A stretch of 42,710 nt of DNA from CAYSBE01 sp046309355. GTDB lineage: Bacteria; Bacteroidota; Bacteroidia; UKL13-3. The notes under the pieces are model-generated. The model saw nothing but the letters and a program-made list of their open reading frames with translations, was not told the DNA's origin and made no database searches. Shown here piece after piece: positions 1 through 8,910 of this stretch. Position numbers and translations under genes: made by a program. How positions within the stretch are numbered: the first letter of the stretch is position 1; each line of letters begins with the position of its first letter. Where the stretch lies: NCBI GenBank assembly GCA_046309355.1, contig JBKCPL010000021.1, forward strand, positions 1 to 42,710. The letters run 5' to 3'.

Positions 1-1
1 T

Positions 2-736
2 GTGCCCATATTCTATACCGAGCATGGAACCGATAACAGACGTCAGCGTTTTGCATTGCTGCGTTTAATAGACAGGTGGATGTATAATAGCTTGTCTAGG
101 GTTGTTGCTATTTCAGATGACGTGCACCGTGCACTCATTCAAAAAGGTTGTAAGCCTACATCAGTTATTACCATCACGAATGGAATAAGGCTTACTTCAG
201 GTGTTGTGGCTAAAACAAATACACCGCTGGTTTTTGGAATGGCCGGGCGATTTGAGTACCCGAAAGATCAAGCAACTGTTATACGTGCAATTGCTTTAAT
301 GAAGCAACCGGTGAAACTTATTTTGGCCGGCAGCGGCAGTCAGCTTGAATACTGCAAAAAACTAGTTGTAACATTAGGGATACAGAATAAAGTAACCTTT
401 CTAGGATTTATAGATGATATCCAGTCGTTTTATAGCGGTTTAGATATTCATGTTTTTTCATCCGTGCACGAAGGTTTCGGGCTAACTGCAGCTGAAAGTA
501 TGGCTGCAGCATTGCCAAACATCATCAGTGATATTCCTGCACTAAAAAGTATTGTGGGCCCTGCAGGCGTGGTATTCAGTACAGGAAATGCTGCTGACCT
601 AGCAAATAAAATGAATCAATTGATGAATGACACCGACCTTTACCGAAGTTGTTCGGTGAATGCACTTAATAGGGTAAAATCGTTTGATATTCAGCACACA
701 GTGAAGGGGTATGAGAAATTATACCAATCAATCTGA
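2..736 (+). CDS. Glycosyltransferase family 4, partial (5' end outside window)
   Basis: This is the C-terminal part of a GT-B fold GT4 glycosyltransferase, which moves a sugar from an activated donor onto a growing glycan at the cytoplasmic face of the membrane. The visible protein opens with a TEHG stretch that lies in the middle of intact GT4 enzymes, so the acceptor-binding N-terminal domain is cut off by the window edge. The GTG at position 2 is only the first in-frame codon, not a credible start. The donor domain is intact: a GMAGRFEYPKD segment near residue 80 is followed by the HEGFGLTAAES segment near residue 158, with the two glutamates of the EX7E motif. A 31-base gap separates it from the next glycosyltransferase, so the two are probably co-transcribed in a capsule, O-antigen or exopolysaccharide cluster. 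The sugar cannot be inferred. Confidence 0.9.
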   Translation: MPIFYTEHGTDNRRQRFALLRLIDRWMYNSLSRVVAISDDVHRALIQKGCKPTSVITITNGIRLTSGVVAKTNTPLVFGMAGRFEYPKDQATVIRAIALMKQPVKLILAGSGSQLEYCKKLVVTLGIQNKVTFLGFIDDIQSFYSGLDIHVFSSVHEGFGLTAAESMAAALPNIISDIPALKSIVGPAGVVFSTGNAADLANKMNQLMNDTDLYRSCSVNALNRVKSFDIQHTVKGYEKLYQSI

Positions 737-767
737 TTATATTCACCGCCATAATTAATCGTGCCGG

Positions 768-3700
768 GTGAACTCCAAACTCCGAATAGCCTTTGTATCC
801 AACTCATCTTACAGTATGTACTTCTTTCGCAAAGGAGTGCTTGCCAATCTTGTTGCTCAGGGTTATGAAGTTCATGTTATTTGTCCTTACGATTACAAAA
901 CGCCCGACCTGATTGAGTTGGGCTGCATTCATCACCCCGTTAATTTTTCTACTCGATCTGTCAATCCGATAGCAGATATCAAATTATTCATTCGCCTGTT
1001 TTTATGTTACAAGCGCATTAAGCCGGGCTTGCTTTTTCACTACACCATAAAGCCAAACGTGTATGGAACGATGGCCGCTTCATTGCTATACATTCGCTCC
1101 ATAGCTATTGTTACAGGGCTTGGTTACGTGTTCATCAACAACACATGGATTAACCGTCAGGTCAAACGTTTATATCGCTTTGCACTGAGGTATGCATACC
1201 AGGTATGGTTCTTAAATAAGTCGGATATTGATGATTTTTTATCGAATAGACTGGTAGCGCCTGATAAGGTTTTTCATTTACCCGGAGAGGGGGTAAACCT
1301 GCGTGAATTCAAAAAAGTAGTACTTCCCAGTACCTATGGATTTACATTTATACTAATAGCCCGCATGCTTACCGACAAAGGCGTATATGAGTTCGTGGAA
1401 GCAGCGCGTATGTTAAAACGTAAATATCCAAATCTGCGTTTTCGATTGTTGGGCCCTGCAGAAAGCGATAACCCTACAGCCATATCGATGAAGCAAATGA
1501 ATGAGTGGCAGCAGTCAGGATTTGTTGAATACCTCGGTTCGGCCAACGATATACGGCCCCATGTTGCCAATGCTCATGTGGTTGTTCTTCCATCATACCG
1601 TGAGGGAGTTTCAAAAGTATTGATGGAGGCTGCTGCTATGGGCAGACCACTCATAGCCTCAAACGTGCCGGGCTGCATAGAATTGATTGATGAAGATGTA
1701 AACGGATATTTATGTGAGGTACGCAATGCCGAAGATCTGGCAGACAAAATGGAGCTTATACTAGCTAAAACACCTCAGGAACTACAGCAAATGGGTGATG
1801 CCAGCCGGCAAAAAATGTATGAAGAATTTGATGAGCATAAAATAATTTCAATATACAGCAATGTAGTAGTGACACATCTCGGAAAACATGAAGTTATAGT
1901 TTATGTTGTGAATACAGATTGGTTCTTTATTTCCCATCGATTAGCCCTAGCACTAGAGGCAATAAAACAGGGATATAAAGCTGTTGTTATTGCTACAGAT
2001 ACCGGGAAGGGTGAATGGATAAAAAGCCAAGGCATACAATTCTTCGATTTAAACCTCAGCCGAAGCGGCATTAACCCGTTTGCCGAATTCAGGGTGCTAC
2101 TTAAGTTGTGGCGCTTGTATATTAAATTACAGCCAGTTATCATACATCACGTAACCATTAAACCGGTTCTCTACGGTAGCTTAGCTGCCCGTTTCACTTT
2201 GTTAAATGTAAAAGTGGTAAATGCGATTAGCGGCTTGGGATATGCATTTATTAACACGTATCGAACTCTTTCATTCTGGATAATACGAGTGCTCATGAAT
2301 GTTGTGCTTAAGGGACGACAGGTAAACTACATCTTTCAAAATCCGGACGATCTTGCATTTTACAAAGAGCAGGGATATCTGTCGGCCAACAACTATAAGC
2401 TGATACGTGGAGCGGGTATTGATGTTCATCACTGGATGTACGCATCTCCGGTTATTAAACCCAGGTTGCGTGTCATTTTTTCAGGTCGACTTTTAGAGGA
2501 TAAAGGAATAAGAGAGTTCATACAGGCTGCTGTGAGCCTTAGGACGGAGTGGGAGGGCAGAGCCGAATTTTTAATGATAGGAGACATAGATCCCGGAAAT
2601 CCGAAGTCGTTGACTGCAGATGAGCTAAGATCAATTGAAATACCTGACTATCTGTGCTGGACAGGCCATATGGATAATATGCTGGAAGAGTGTGTGCAGT
2701 GTGATATTATGTGTTTGCCATCATACCGTGAAGGTTTGCCTAAAGCCCTGCTTGAAGCTATGTCGGTTGGTCGTCCGATAATTACAACAAACACCCCCGG
2801 TTGCAGGGAGTGCGTGGATGACGGGTCGAATGGGTATTTAGTTCCTGTAAAAGATTCGCATGTGATGGCCATGCGTATAGGTACACTTTTGCGCAACCGT
2901 GATTTGCGTTTGGCTATGGGTCATGCATCTCGTCAAAAAGCAGTTAACGAATTCTCTATGGATCGTGTATTGTCTCAAACTTTTCAGTTTTATGATCAGC
3001 TTTTGGGACACACATCGATGTATCCGGGTAATCAGCCGCGTATCACTATTATCACAGCCGTTTATAATAATGTTCACTACGTAAAAGATGCGTTGGAATC
3101 TGTATTGCAGCAAACCTACCCTAATCTGGAATACATAGTGATTGATGGCGGTTCAACTGACGGTTCGTACGAAATCATACAATCGTATGCACACCGTATT
3201 CATCATATTATTTCCGAACCCGATAAAGGATTGTACGATGCATTAAACAAGGGAATATCATTAGCCTCGGGCGAAATAATTGGTATTATGCATTCCGATG
3301 ATTTTTACGCACACCGAAACGTATTGCGCAAGATTGCCAATCGTTTTGGGCCCGATGTAGATGCATTATACGGCAATTTGGATTACATCAGCAATGCCGA
3401 TAAGGGAAAAGTTATTCGTCAATGGCGGTCTGGCAAATACAGACGCAGCAAATTTTTAACGGGCTGGATGCCGCCTCATCCAACGGTATTTATACGCAAA
3501 ACTATATTCGAGAAATACGGAGGATACAATACCCAATTAGCTTTCTCATCGGATTATGAAATTCTTATTCGCCTATTTTATGTACATCGCATAAGCATTG
3601 CATTCATTGATGAGGTGCTGGTAAAAATGCGAACAGGAGGCCAAAGTAACCGAAGTGTTCGAAATCGGATGCGCTCGCATTTTGAAGATTACAAGGCGTG

Positions 3701-3779
3701 GCGTATTGCCGGGGCAAGGGTTTTTCCCCCAACACTTTTTTTAAAATTGCTTAGAAAAATCCCACAGTTTATCCATTGA
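768..3779 (+). CDS. Triple glycosyltransferase fusion GT4-GT4-GT2
   Basis: This single frame of 1003 residues holds three glycosyltransferase domains. Residues 1-370 are a GT4 domain with the EX7E pair E279/E287. Residues 375-745 are a second GT4 domain with E655/E663. The two resemble each other in several segments (TIKPNVYG against TIKPVLYG, GLGYVFIN against GLGYAFIN, YREG), which suggests tandem duplication followed by fusion. Residues 757-1003 are a GT2 domain of GT-A fold, with the nucleotide-sugar aspartates in DGGSTDGS (from D793) and an SDD motif at 843-845. The GTG at 768 is preferred because the next residues (LRIAFVSNSS) form the first beta strand of a GT4 domain. M751 would be a natural start for an independent GT2 protein. 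All three active-site signatures look intact, so the product may add consecutive sugars to one surface glycan. Substrates are unknown. Confidence 0.9.
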   Translation: MNSKLRIAFVSNSSYSMYFFRKGVLANLVAQGYEVHVICPYDYKTPDLIELGCIHHPVNFSTRSVNPIADIKLFIRLFLCYKRIKPGLLFHYTIKPNVYGTMAASLLYIRSIAIVTGLGYVFINNTWINRQVKRLYRFALRYAYQVWFLNKSDIDDFLSNRLVAPDKVFHLPGEGVNLREFKKVVLPSTYGFTFILIARMLTDKGVYEFVEAARMLKRKYPNLRFRLLGPAESDNPTAISMKQMNEWQQSGFVEYLGSANDIRPHVANAHVVVLPSYREGVSKVLMEAAAMGRPLIASNVPGCIELIDEDVNGYLCEVRNAEDLADKMELILAKTPQELQQMGDASRQKMYEEFDEHKIISIYSNVVVTHLGKHEVIVYVVNTDWFFISHRLALALEAIKQGYKAVVIATDTGKGEWIKSQGIQFFDLNLSRSGINPFAEFRVLLKLWRLYIKLQPVIIHHVTIKPVLYGSLAARFTLLNVKVVNAISGLGYAFINTYRTLSFWIIRVLMNVVLKGRQVNYIFQNPDDLAFYKEQGYLSANNYKLIRGAGIDVHHWMYASPVIKPRLRVIFSGRLLEDKGIREFIQAAVSLRTEWEGRAEFLMIGDIDPGNPKSLTADELRSIEIPDYLCWTGHMDNMLEECVQCDIMCLPSYREGLPKALLEAMSVGRPIITTNTPGCRECVDDGSNGYLVPVKDSHVMAMRIGTLLRNRDLRLAMGHASRQKAVNEFSMDRVLSQTFQFYDQLLGHTSMYPGNQPRITIITAVYNNVHYVKDALESVLQQTYPNLEYIVIDGGSTDGSYEIIQSYAHRIHHIISEPDKGLYDALNKGISLASGEIIGIMHSDDFYAHRNVLRKIANRFGPDVDALYGNLDYISNADKGKVIRQWRSGKYRRSKFLTGWMPPHPTVFIRKTIFEKYGGYNTQLAFSSDYEILIRLFYVHRISIAFIDEVLVKMRTGGQSNRSVRNRMRSHFEDYKAWRIAGARVFPPTLFLKLLRKIPQFIH

Positions 3780-3832
3780 TTTTTTCCAAATAGCGGTAAC
3801 CAGAGTATGGTGTTTATGTAACCTCAAAACAA

Positions 3833-3840
3833 TATACTTG
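3833..3840 (+). promoter_or_regulatory. Candidate -7 box for the M13 peptidase gene
   Basis: TATACTTG differs from the Bacteroidota -7 consensus TAnnTTTG at one position. A T-rich GTTTATG lies 15-20 bases upstream (3812-3818) where the -33 element is expected. The start codon is 26 bases downstream. This is a consensus match only. Confidence 0.3.
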
Positions 3841-3866
3841 CCGATAACTAAATTCAACTTTTCTGT

Positions 3867-5900
3867 ATGAAAAAATTTAACATCATCGTTGCTACAGGCC
3901 TGGTACTGGTGCTTACAGCTTTTATTTACCGAACCCACACCGGTGGTATTGAGGTAAGTGGTATGGATAAGAAAACAAAACCACAAACCGATTTCTTCCA
4001 GTTTGTTAATGGCAACTGGCTTAAGAATAATCCTATTCCATCAACCGAAAGCAGGTGGGGCAATTTTAATGTGCTGAATGAAAACAATACGGAAACTCTT
4101 CGTAAAATACTGGAGGATGCCGCCTCAGACGTAAATGCCCAGCCTGGAACTGTAAGGCAAAAAGTGCGTGATTTTTACCGCACGGCAATGGATACAGTAA
4201 AACTTGAACGCGAAGGAACCACTCCTGCATTGTCGGTTTTGAAGCGCGTTGATGAACTAAATGACAAAGCCGATTTGGCTAAATTGCTGGGCAGTCTTCA
4301 CAGACAGGGCATAGGTGCATTTTTTGGCATGTATGTTAGCTTGGATGTAAAAGACAATACCAAATACATGGTTTGGTTTTCGCAGGGAGGTTTAACACTT
4401 CCTGACCGCGATTACTATGTTAAACAAGATGCCAAATCGAAGAAAGTGCGTGAAGAATATATAAAACATATACGTGCCATGTACACACTATTCGGTTTTA
4501 GCGAGAAAGAGGCTGAGCTGGCAGCAGACTATATACTGAAACTGGAAACCGGACTGGCCGAGGCTTCCATGACTCGTGTGGAGAACAGAAACATGGAAAA
4601 AAAGTACAACAAGCGAGCGCTAGGCGAATTACGCACTCAGTGGAGTGCCTTTAACCTTGATCAATACATGGCCGTTACAGGATTGGCGCAGAAAATGCCT
4701 GATACGGTTATAGTAGCTCAACCTGCATTTTTCAACTATTTGAACACAGCCATAAGCGAACAGCCAATTGCAGCGCTACGATACTACCTGCGGTGGAAAA
4801 TTATGTCGGATGCCGCAGGTGCACTGAATGATGCGGTTGGTAAAGAAAGTTTTCGCTTCTTTGGAACTGTCATACAAGGTACCAAAGAGCAGAAACCACG
4901 CTGGAAACGAATGGTGTCGGCTGCTAACAGCATGATAGGTGAGCTGGTGGGCCAGGAGTATGTGAAAGTGGCCTTTAGTGAAGAGGCGAAAAAGAAAGTG
5001 AATGAAATGGTAGATAACCTGCGTGAGGCCTACCGCCTGCGCATTGAAAGCCTTGACTGGATGAGTCCTGAAACCAAGCAAAAGGCGCTGGATAAGCTGG
5101 CATCGTTTAACCGTAAACTCGGCTATCCAGATAAATGGAAAGACTACTCGGCATTGAGCATTACAACCGATTCGTATCTGGCTAATCAATACAGGTGCGC
5201 AACCTTTAATTATGATAAAATGATAGATAAGCTGGGCAAACCGGTTGATAAAACAGAATGGAATATGTTGCCTCAAACCGTAAATGCTTACTATAGCCCG
5301 GTGATGAATGAGATTGTTTTTCCGGCTGCCATTATGCAACCTCCATTCTTTGATTCGAAAGCCGATGATGCCGTAAACTATGGGGCTATTGGAGCTGTAA
5401 TCGGCCATGAGTTTTCGCATGGGTTTGATGATCAGGGCAGCAAATACGATGCAAAAGGGAATTTTAACAGCTGGTGGACCAGCGATGACCGCAAGAAATT
5501 TGAAGAACGCACCAAGGTGCTGGTAAATCAGTTCAATTCGTATCAGGTATTAGATAGTGTTTTTATAAACGGTGAACTTACCTTGGGCGAAAACATTGCA
5601 GATTTGGCAGGCCTTACCGTGGCTTATGATGCGTATATGATTTCACTAAAAGGAAAGAAAAAAGATAAAATTGCCGGCTTTACACCCGAGCAGCGCTTTT
5701 TCATTGGTTTCGCTCAGGTTTGGCGGGGCCATGCACGTCCGGAGTACATCCGCAATCAGGTGCTAACCGATCCCCATTCGCCTCAGCAATACCGGGTGTA
5801 TGGCACACTGGTGAATATGCCACAGTTTTATCAGGCTTTTAGCGTGAAAAAAGGCGATAAAATGTGGCTGGATGATGATAAGCGAGCAAAAATTTGGTAG
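3867..5900 (+). CDS. M13 family zinc metallopeptidase (neprilysin/PepO type)
   Basis: This is a zinc endopeptidase of the neprilysin family, which cuts short peptides. In Bacteroidota such enzymes act in the periplasm or at the cell surface. The 677-residue length is usual for the family. The N-terminus (MKKFNIIV...) has a hydrophobic signal peptide or anchor to about residue 22. The M13_N landmarks DFFQFVNGNWL and PIPSTESRW follow. Zinc ligands are H514 and H518 in HEFSH, with E515 as catalytic base, and E575 in GENIAD with its supporting D579. The substrate-binding NAYYSP segment lies shortly before the HEFSH motif. The C-terminus ends in KIW without the cysteine that precedes the final tryptophan in many family members. 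It stands alone between the glycosyltransferase cluster and a small basic gene. The physiological peptide is unknown. Confidence 0.95.
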   Translation: MKKFNIIVATGLVLVLTAFIYRTHTGGIEVSGMDKKTKPQTDFFQFVNGNWLKNNPIPSTESRWGNFNVLNENNTETLRKILEDAASDVNAQPGTVRQKVRDFYRTAMDTVKLEREGTTPALSVLKRVDELNDKADLAKLLGSLHRQGIGAFFGMYVSLDVKDNTKYMVWFSQGGLTLPDRDYYVKQDAKSKKVREEYIKHIRAMYTLFGFSEKEAELAADYILKLETGLAEASMTRVENRNMEKKYNKRALGELRTQWSAFNLDQYMAVTGLAQKMPDTVIVAQPAFFNYLNTAISEQPIAALRYYLRWKIMSDAAGALNDAVGKESFRFFGTVIQGTKEQKPRWKRMVSAANSMIGELVGQEYVKVAFSEEAKKKVNEMVDNLREAYRLRIESLDWMSPETKQKALDKLASFNRKLGYPDKWKDYSALSITTDSYLANQYRCATFNYDKMIDKLGKPVDKTEWNMLPQTVNAYYSPVMNEIVFPAAIMQPPFFDSKADDAVNYGAIGAVIGHEFSHGFDDQGSKYDAKGNFNSWWTSDDRKKFEERTKVLVNQFNSYQVLDSVFINGELTLGENIADLAGLTVAYDAYMISLKGKKKDKIAGFTPEQRFFIGFAQVWRGHARPEYIRNQVLTDPHSPQQYRVYGTLVNMPQFYQAFSVKKGDKMWLDDDKRAKIW

Positions 5901-5904
5901 AAAC

Positions 5905-5935
5905 TTTGTTTTCTTTAGAGTAAACACTACTTTCG
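5905..5935 (+). promoter_or_regulatory. Promoter of the 46-residue protein gene
   Basis: A TTTG at 5905-5908 is followed after 19 bases by TACTTTCG at 5928-5935. This fits the Bacteroidota -33/-7 promoter with one mismatch in the -7 box. The expected transcription start is near 5940, leaving a short A/T-rich leader before the ATG at 5957. Confidence 0.5.
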
Positions 5936-5956
5936 CACCACTAAAATTTTAAAGTC

Positions 5957-6097
5957 ATGGCATTTACCAGATACAAAAGAAAAGACAGAAAGAATAAAAC
6001 TGTATCGCGTCAGCGTAAGCAACTGATTAAAAAGAACATGAAAGTTGTGAATATTGAATCGCCAAATAAAGAGCGCGTAGTCATCGTAGAAGACTAA
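5957..6097 (+). CDS. Small very basic protein, 46 residues, function unknown
   Basis: This short gene encodes 46 residues beginning MAFTRYKRKDRKNK. About a third of the residues are lysine or arginine, concentrated in the first 30, and the tail (ERVVIVED) is acidic and hydrophobic. It has no signal peptide, membrane segment or cysteine. That composition suits binding to RNA, the ribosome or DNA, but no family was recognised and the role is inference only. It is probably a real gene for three reasons. A -33/-7 promoter lies just upstream (5905-5935), a strong intrinsic terminator follows 24 bases after the stop, and the frame fills the space between them. The leader has no clear Shine-Dalgarno sequence. 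It appears to be a single-gene transcription unit between the M13 peptidase and the methyltransferase pair. Confidence 0.75.
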   Translation: MAFTRYKRKDRKNKTVSRQRKQLIKKNMKVVNIESPNKERVVIVED

Positions 6098-6121
6098 GCG
6101 AATAAGATTTATTGATATGTA

Positions 6122-6152
6122 AAGGAGTTGCCGTGTGCAACTCCTTTTTTTT
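6122..6152 (+). terminator. Intrinsic terminator after the 46-residue protein gene
   Basis: A perfect 10-base-pair stem (AAGGAGTTGC at 6122-6131 with GCAACTCCTT at 6137-6146) closes a 5-base loop and runs into eight T residues (6145-6152). It lies 24 bases after the stop codon. Confidence 0.9.
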
Positions 6153-6166
6153 GTATCTGCACAGGC

Positions 6167-6196
6167 TTGCCATACATGATTTTACACCTATGTTTG
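6167..6196 (+). promoter_or_regulatory. Promoter of the RsmF-like/RsmB-like pair
   Basis: TTG at 6167-6169 is followed after 19 bases by TATGTTTG at 6189-6196, an exact match to the Bacteroidota -7 consensus TAnnTTTG. The predicted transcript start, about 6201, lies roughly 13 bases before the TTG start codon at 6214. This supports that unusual start. Confidence 0.6.
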
Positions 6197-6213
6197 CTTA
6201 AATACAATACAGG

Positions 6214-7584
6214 TTGAACTTACCTAGCCGGTTTACTGAATACATGCGTTCATTGCTGGGAGCCGATGCCGACTCCTTTTTTGCTGCGCTCGAACGTGCA
6301 ACCCAAACCAGCATTCGGTTAAATCCGGCAAAAAAAGCGGAATTGCCGTTTTCAACAAGTGAATCTGTTCCCTGGTGTTCCTACGGCTATTATTTACCAA
6401 CTCGTCCGTCCTTTATTACCGATCCGCTTTGGCATGCAGGTGCGTATTATGTTCAGGAGGCTTCCTCCATGTTCTTGGCGCAGGCCTTTAACTACATAAG
6501 GTCTTCATCCTCGCAGCCGCTAACCGTGCTTGATGCATGTGCAGCGCCCGGAGGAAAAAGTACACTGGCGCTTTCGTATTTACACAACACGGATTTGCTG
6601 GTAAGCAACGAGAGTATTCGTTCGCGAGTTGGAATGCTTACCGATAACCTACAACGTTGGGGATATTCAAACGTTATCGTTTCACACAACGACCCGCAGC
6701 AGTTAGGACGTTGCACACATTTTTTTGATGTGCTGATGGTGGATGCGCCTTGCTCAGGCGAAGGGCTATTTCGTAAAGATGCAGCAGCTGTTGATCAATG
6801 GAGTGAATCGCATGTACTGCATTGTGCTGCCCGTCAGCAGCGTATTCTGGCTGATTTACTTCCCGCTCTGAAACCCGGTGGGTACTTACTGTATTCAACG
6901 TGCACGTATAACACACTGGAAAATGAAGCACAGCTGAAAGAGTTGATTATACAGGGCTACGAGTGCGTTAATCTTTCTATTCCCGATGAATGGGGAATAG
7001 TTCAAGTAACGGAATCAGATGGTTGCTCCATGCATGCTTACCGCTTTATGCCTCATAAGCTGAATGGCGAAGGATTTTTTATGGCCATGCTGCGCAAACC
7101 TATCGGTACTTCGGATACATTATCAACTAAAGAAAAGCACACCCGATCGGCAGGTAAACCGGTTGTGGAAACAAGCTGGTCGCAATACCTGAAGCAGCCG
7201 GATGCTTATGAAACGTTCCTTACACAGAAGTCAACACTCAGACTAATACATAAGCCGCATGCAGCAGCTTTTTTGTATTTACAAATCAGGTTGAATGTGC
7301 TAGTAGCTGGCATAGAGGCAGGAGAATGGAAAGGAAAAACCTTTATTCCTTCACATGCGCTTTCACTTTCAACCGACTTTGTGTGCGAACAACGAGCTGA
7401 GGTAGGAAAGGAGCACGCACTGGCCTATTTAAGAAGAGACACATTGCCACGAGAAGCGTTTGGTGCATCCGGACGCACAGCAGTTACCTACGATGGGTTA
7501 GTGCTAGGCTGGGTAAATGTGTTGCCCAACCGTATCAATAATTATTTTCCAACAGCGTTGCGCGTTTTAAAACAATCGGAGTGA
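6214..7584 (+). CDS. RsmF-like RNA m5C methyltransferase (NOL1/NOP2/sun family)
   Basis: This enzyme is predicted to transfer a methyl group from S-adenosylmethionine to C5 of a cytosine in RNA, probably 16S rRNA as for RsmF. The N-terminal phrase LPSRFTEYMRSLLG matches the usual family start, so the TTG codon at 6214 is chosen. An exact -7 promoter box 18 bases upstream agrees. The SAM-binding motif DACAAPGGK is at 107-115. The two cysteines of the m5C mechanism are C180 in APCSGEG and C230 in STCTYN. The latter corresponds to the nucleophile and the former to the release cysteine. The last 150 residues form the smaller C-terminal RNA-binding region typical of RsmF/YebU proteins. Its TGA stop overlaps the ATG of the next methyltransferase gene (TGATG), so translation of the two is probably coupled. 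The exact target cytosine is not known. Confidence 0.92.
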   Translation: MNLPSRFTEYMRSLLGADADSFFAALERATQTSIRLNPAKKAELPFSTSESVPWCSYGYYLPTRPSFITDPLWHAGAYYVQEASSMFLAQAFNYIRSSSSQPLTVLDACAAPGGKSTLALSYLHNTDLLVSNESIRSRVGMLTDNLQRWGYSNVIVSHNDPQQLGRCTHFFDVLMVDAPCSGEGLFRKDAAAVDQWSESHVLHCAARQQRILADLLPALKPGGYLLYSTCTYNTLENEAQLKELIIQGYECVNLSIPDEWGIVQVTESDGCSMHAYRFMPHKLNGEGFFMAMLRKPIGTSDTLSTKEKHTRSAGKPVVETSWSQYLKQPDAYETFLTQKSTLRLIHKPHAAAFLYLQIRLNVLVAGIEAGEWKGKTFIPSHALSLSTDFVCEQRAEVGKEHALAYLRRDTLPREAFGASGRTAVTYDGLVLGWVNVLPNRINNYFPTALRVLKQSE

Positions 7585-8801
7585 TGAGTGCACCAAAATT
7601 GCATAAACTATTATTTGAGGCAGTAGTTAAAAACTGTGACGATATTTTTAACCAATCTCTGTATGCAGATAAGGTGATTGAATATTGCCTGAAATCACAT
7701 CGCCAATGGGGCTCACGCGACCGCGCTTTTGTGGCTTCACACACGTACGATTTAGTAAGGTGGAAAAGGCTGCTTCAATATGTTACGTTTACAACTGACC
7801 GAACCGATAAGGCCGCCTTGTGGCTTATGCTGGGTGCGTTGCGCATATGGCGTAATCAGCAAATGGCCGATTGGTCAGAATGGAAAAACCTGAACGCACA
7901 CAGCGTACTCAAGCGATTTGCTGAATCCGAACACTTGCTGGCAGTGATGCACTCCATACCTGATTGGTTACAGCAGCTTGGAGAAGCTGAACTGCACACG
8001 AAATGGAATGCTGAAATGAAAGCGCTGAACGAATCAGCTCCCTTGTGCATACGTGTGAATACGTTAAAAACAACCAAAGTTAAACTGAAGTCGCTGTTAC
8101 AGGAAAGCGACATCGATTGCATGGAAGCTACAGATGCACCCGATGCACTGATACTTAAAAAAAGAACCAATTTGTTCAACTCACCCTTGTTTGCCCAAGG
8201 CTATTTTGAAGTTCAGGATGTGGCATCTCAACTTGTTGCACCTTTCATGCAGGTAATGCCGGGTATGCGGGTGATTGATGCATGTGCAGGTGCAGGAGGC
8301 AAAACACTGCACATTGCTTCACTTATGCAAAACAAGGGGAAAATTATTGCGCTCGACAGTGAAGCATGGAAATTGGACGAACTCAGTAAACGTGCGCGAA
8401 GGGCAGGAGTTGATTGCATAGAAACACGACCACTGACGGATGCAAAAATCCTGAAGCGATTGGCTAATACAGCCGACAGGTTGCTGCTGGACGTGCCCTG
8501 TTCCGGATTGGGGGTGCTGCGCAGAAACCCCGATGCTAAATGGAAAATGACGCCTGAGTTTATAGCACGCATTCGTGAAACGCAGCTCACTATTTTGCAG
8601 GAATACACCGTCATGCTTAAGCCGGGTGGAAAACTGGTGTATGCAACATGCAGCATTCTGCCTTCGGAAGACGAAGATCAGGTGCGAAACTTCTTAAGTC
8701 GCAATACAGAATATACACTTGAAGAAGAACACCGCACATGGCCAAGCGATGACAAAGACGGATTTTATATGGCCCGCCTGCTGAAGAAACAAAAAGTATA
8801 G
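7584..8801 (+). CDS. RsmB-like RNA m5C methyltransferase
   Basis: This second m5C methyltransferase of the sun family has 405 residues. The first 150 residues are helix-rich and resemble the NusB-like RNA-binding domain of RsmB. The catalytic domain follows: SAM motif DACAGAGGK at 232-240, C306 in DVPCSGLG and the nucleophile C356 in ATCS. The downstream LPSEDEDQV phrase is also typical. The family role is methylation of 16S rRNA (C967 in E. coli). The ATG at 7584 is preferred over the GTG just before it, because it gives the common TGATG stop-start overlap with the preceding methyltransferase. The two enzymes are only distantly alike, so this is a pair of different family members and not a recent duplication. 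The target is inferred from the family. Confidence 0.92.
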   Translation: MSAPKLHKLLFEAVVKNCDDIFNQSLYADKVIEYCLKSHRQWGSRDRAFVASHTYDLVRWKRLLQYVTFTTDRTDKAALWLMLGALRIWRNQQMADWSEWKNLNAHSVLKRFAESEHLLAVMHSIPDWLQQLGEAELHTKWNAEMKALNESAPLCIRVNTLKTTKVKLKSLLQESDIDCMEATDAPDALILKKRTNLFNSPLFAQGYFEVQDVASQLVAPFMQVMPGMRVIDACAGAGGKTLHIASLMQNKGKIIALDSEAWKLDELSKRARRAGVDCIETRPLTDAKILKRLANTADRLLLDVPCSGLGVLRRNPDAKWKMTPEFIARIRETQLTILQEYTVMLKPGGKLVYATCSILPSEDEDQVRNFLSRNTEYTLEEEHRTWPSDDKDGFYMARLLKKQKV

Positions 8802-8828
8802 TTAATGTGCAGCATTTGATACTGCTAG

Positions 8829-8867
8829 TTGCCCTGTTTAGGATATACCTAACTAGTACAGGGGCAA
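8829..8867. other. Imperfect two-part hairpin between convergent genes
   Basis: The outer arms TTGCCCTGT (8829-8837) and ACAGGGGCAA (8858-8867) pair with one bulged G. Inside them TTAGG (8838-8842) pairs with CCTAA (8848-8852) around a 5-base loop, leaving an unpaired CTAGT on one side. It lies between the convergent stops at 8801 and 8911. Neither side carries a T-run, so it is not a standard intrinsic terminator. Confidence 0.4.
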
Positions 8868-8910
8868 AGTCGTGAAATAGGTATAAAACGAATAAAGAGT
8901 TAGCCGTGTA

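Noticed and set aside
4776..5420. Open frame of 214 codons on the minus strand inside the M13 peptidase gene
   Set aside because: It mirrors the peptidase frame, has no recognisable domain or promoter, and the plus-strand frame holds intact catalytic motifs.
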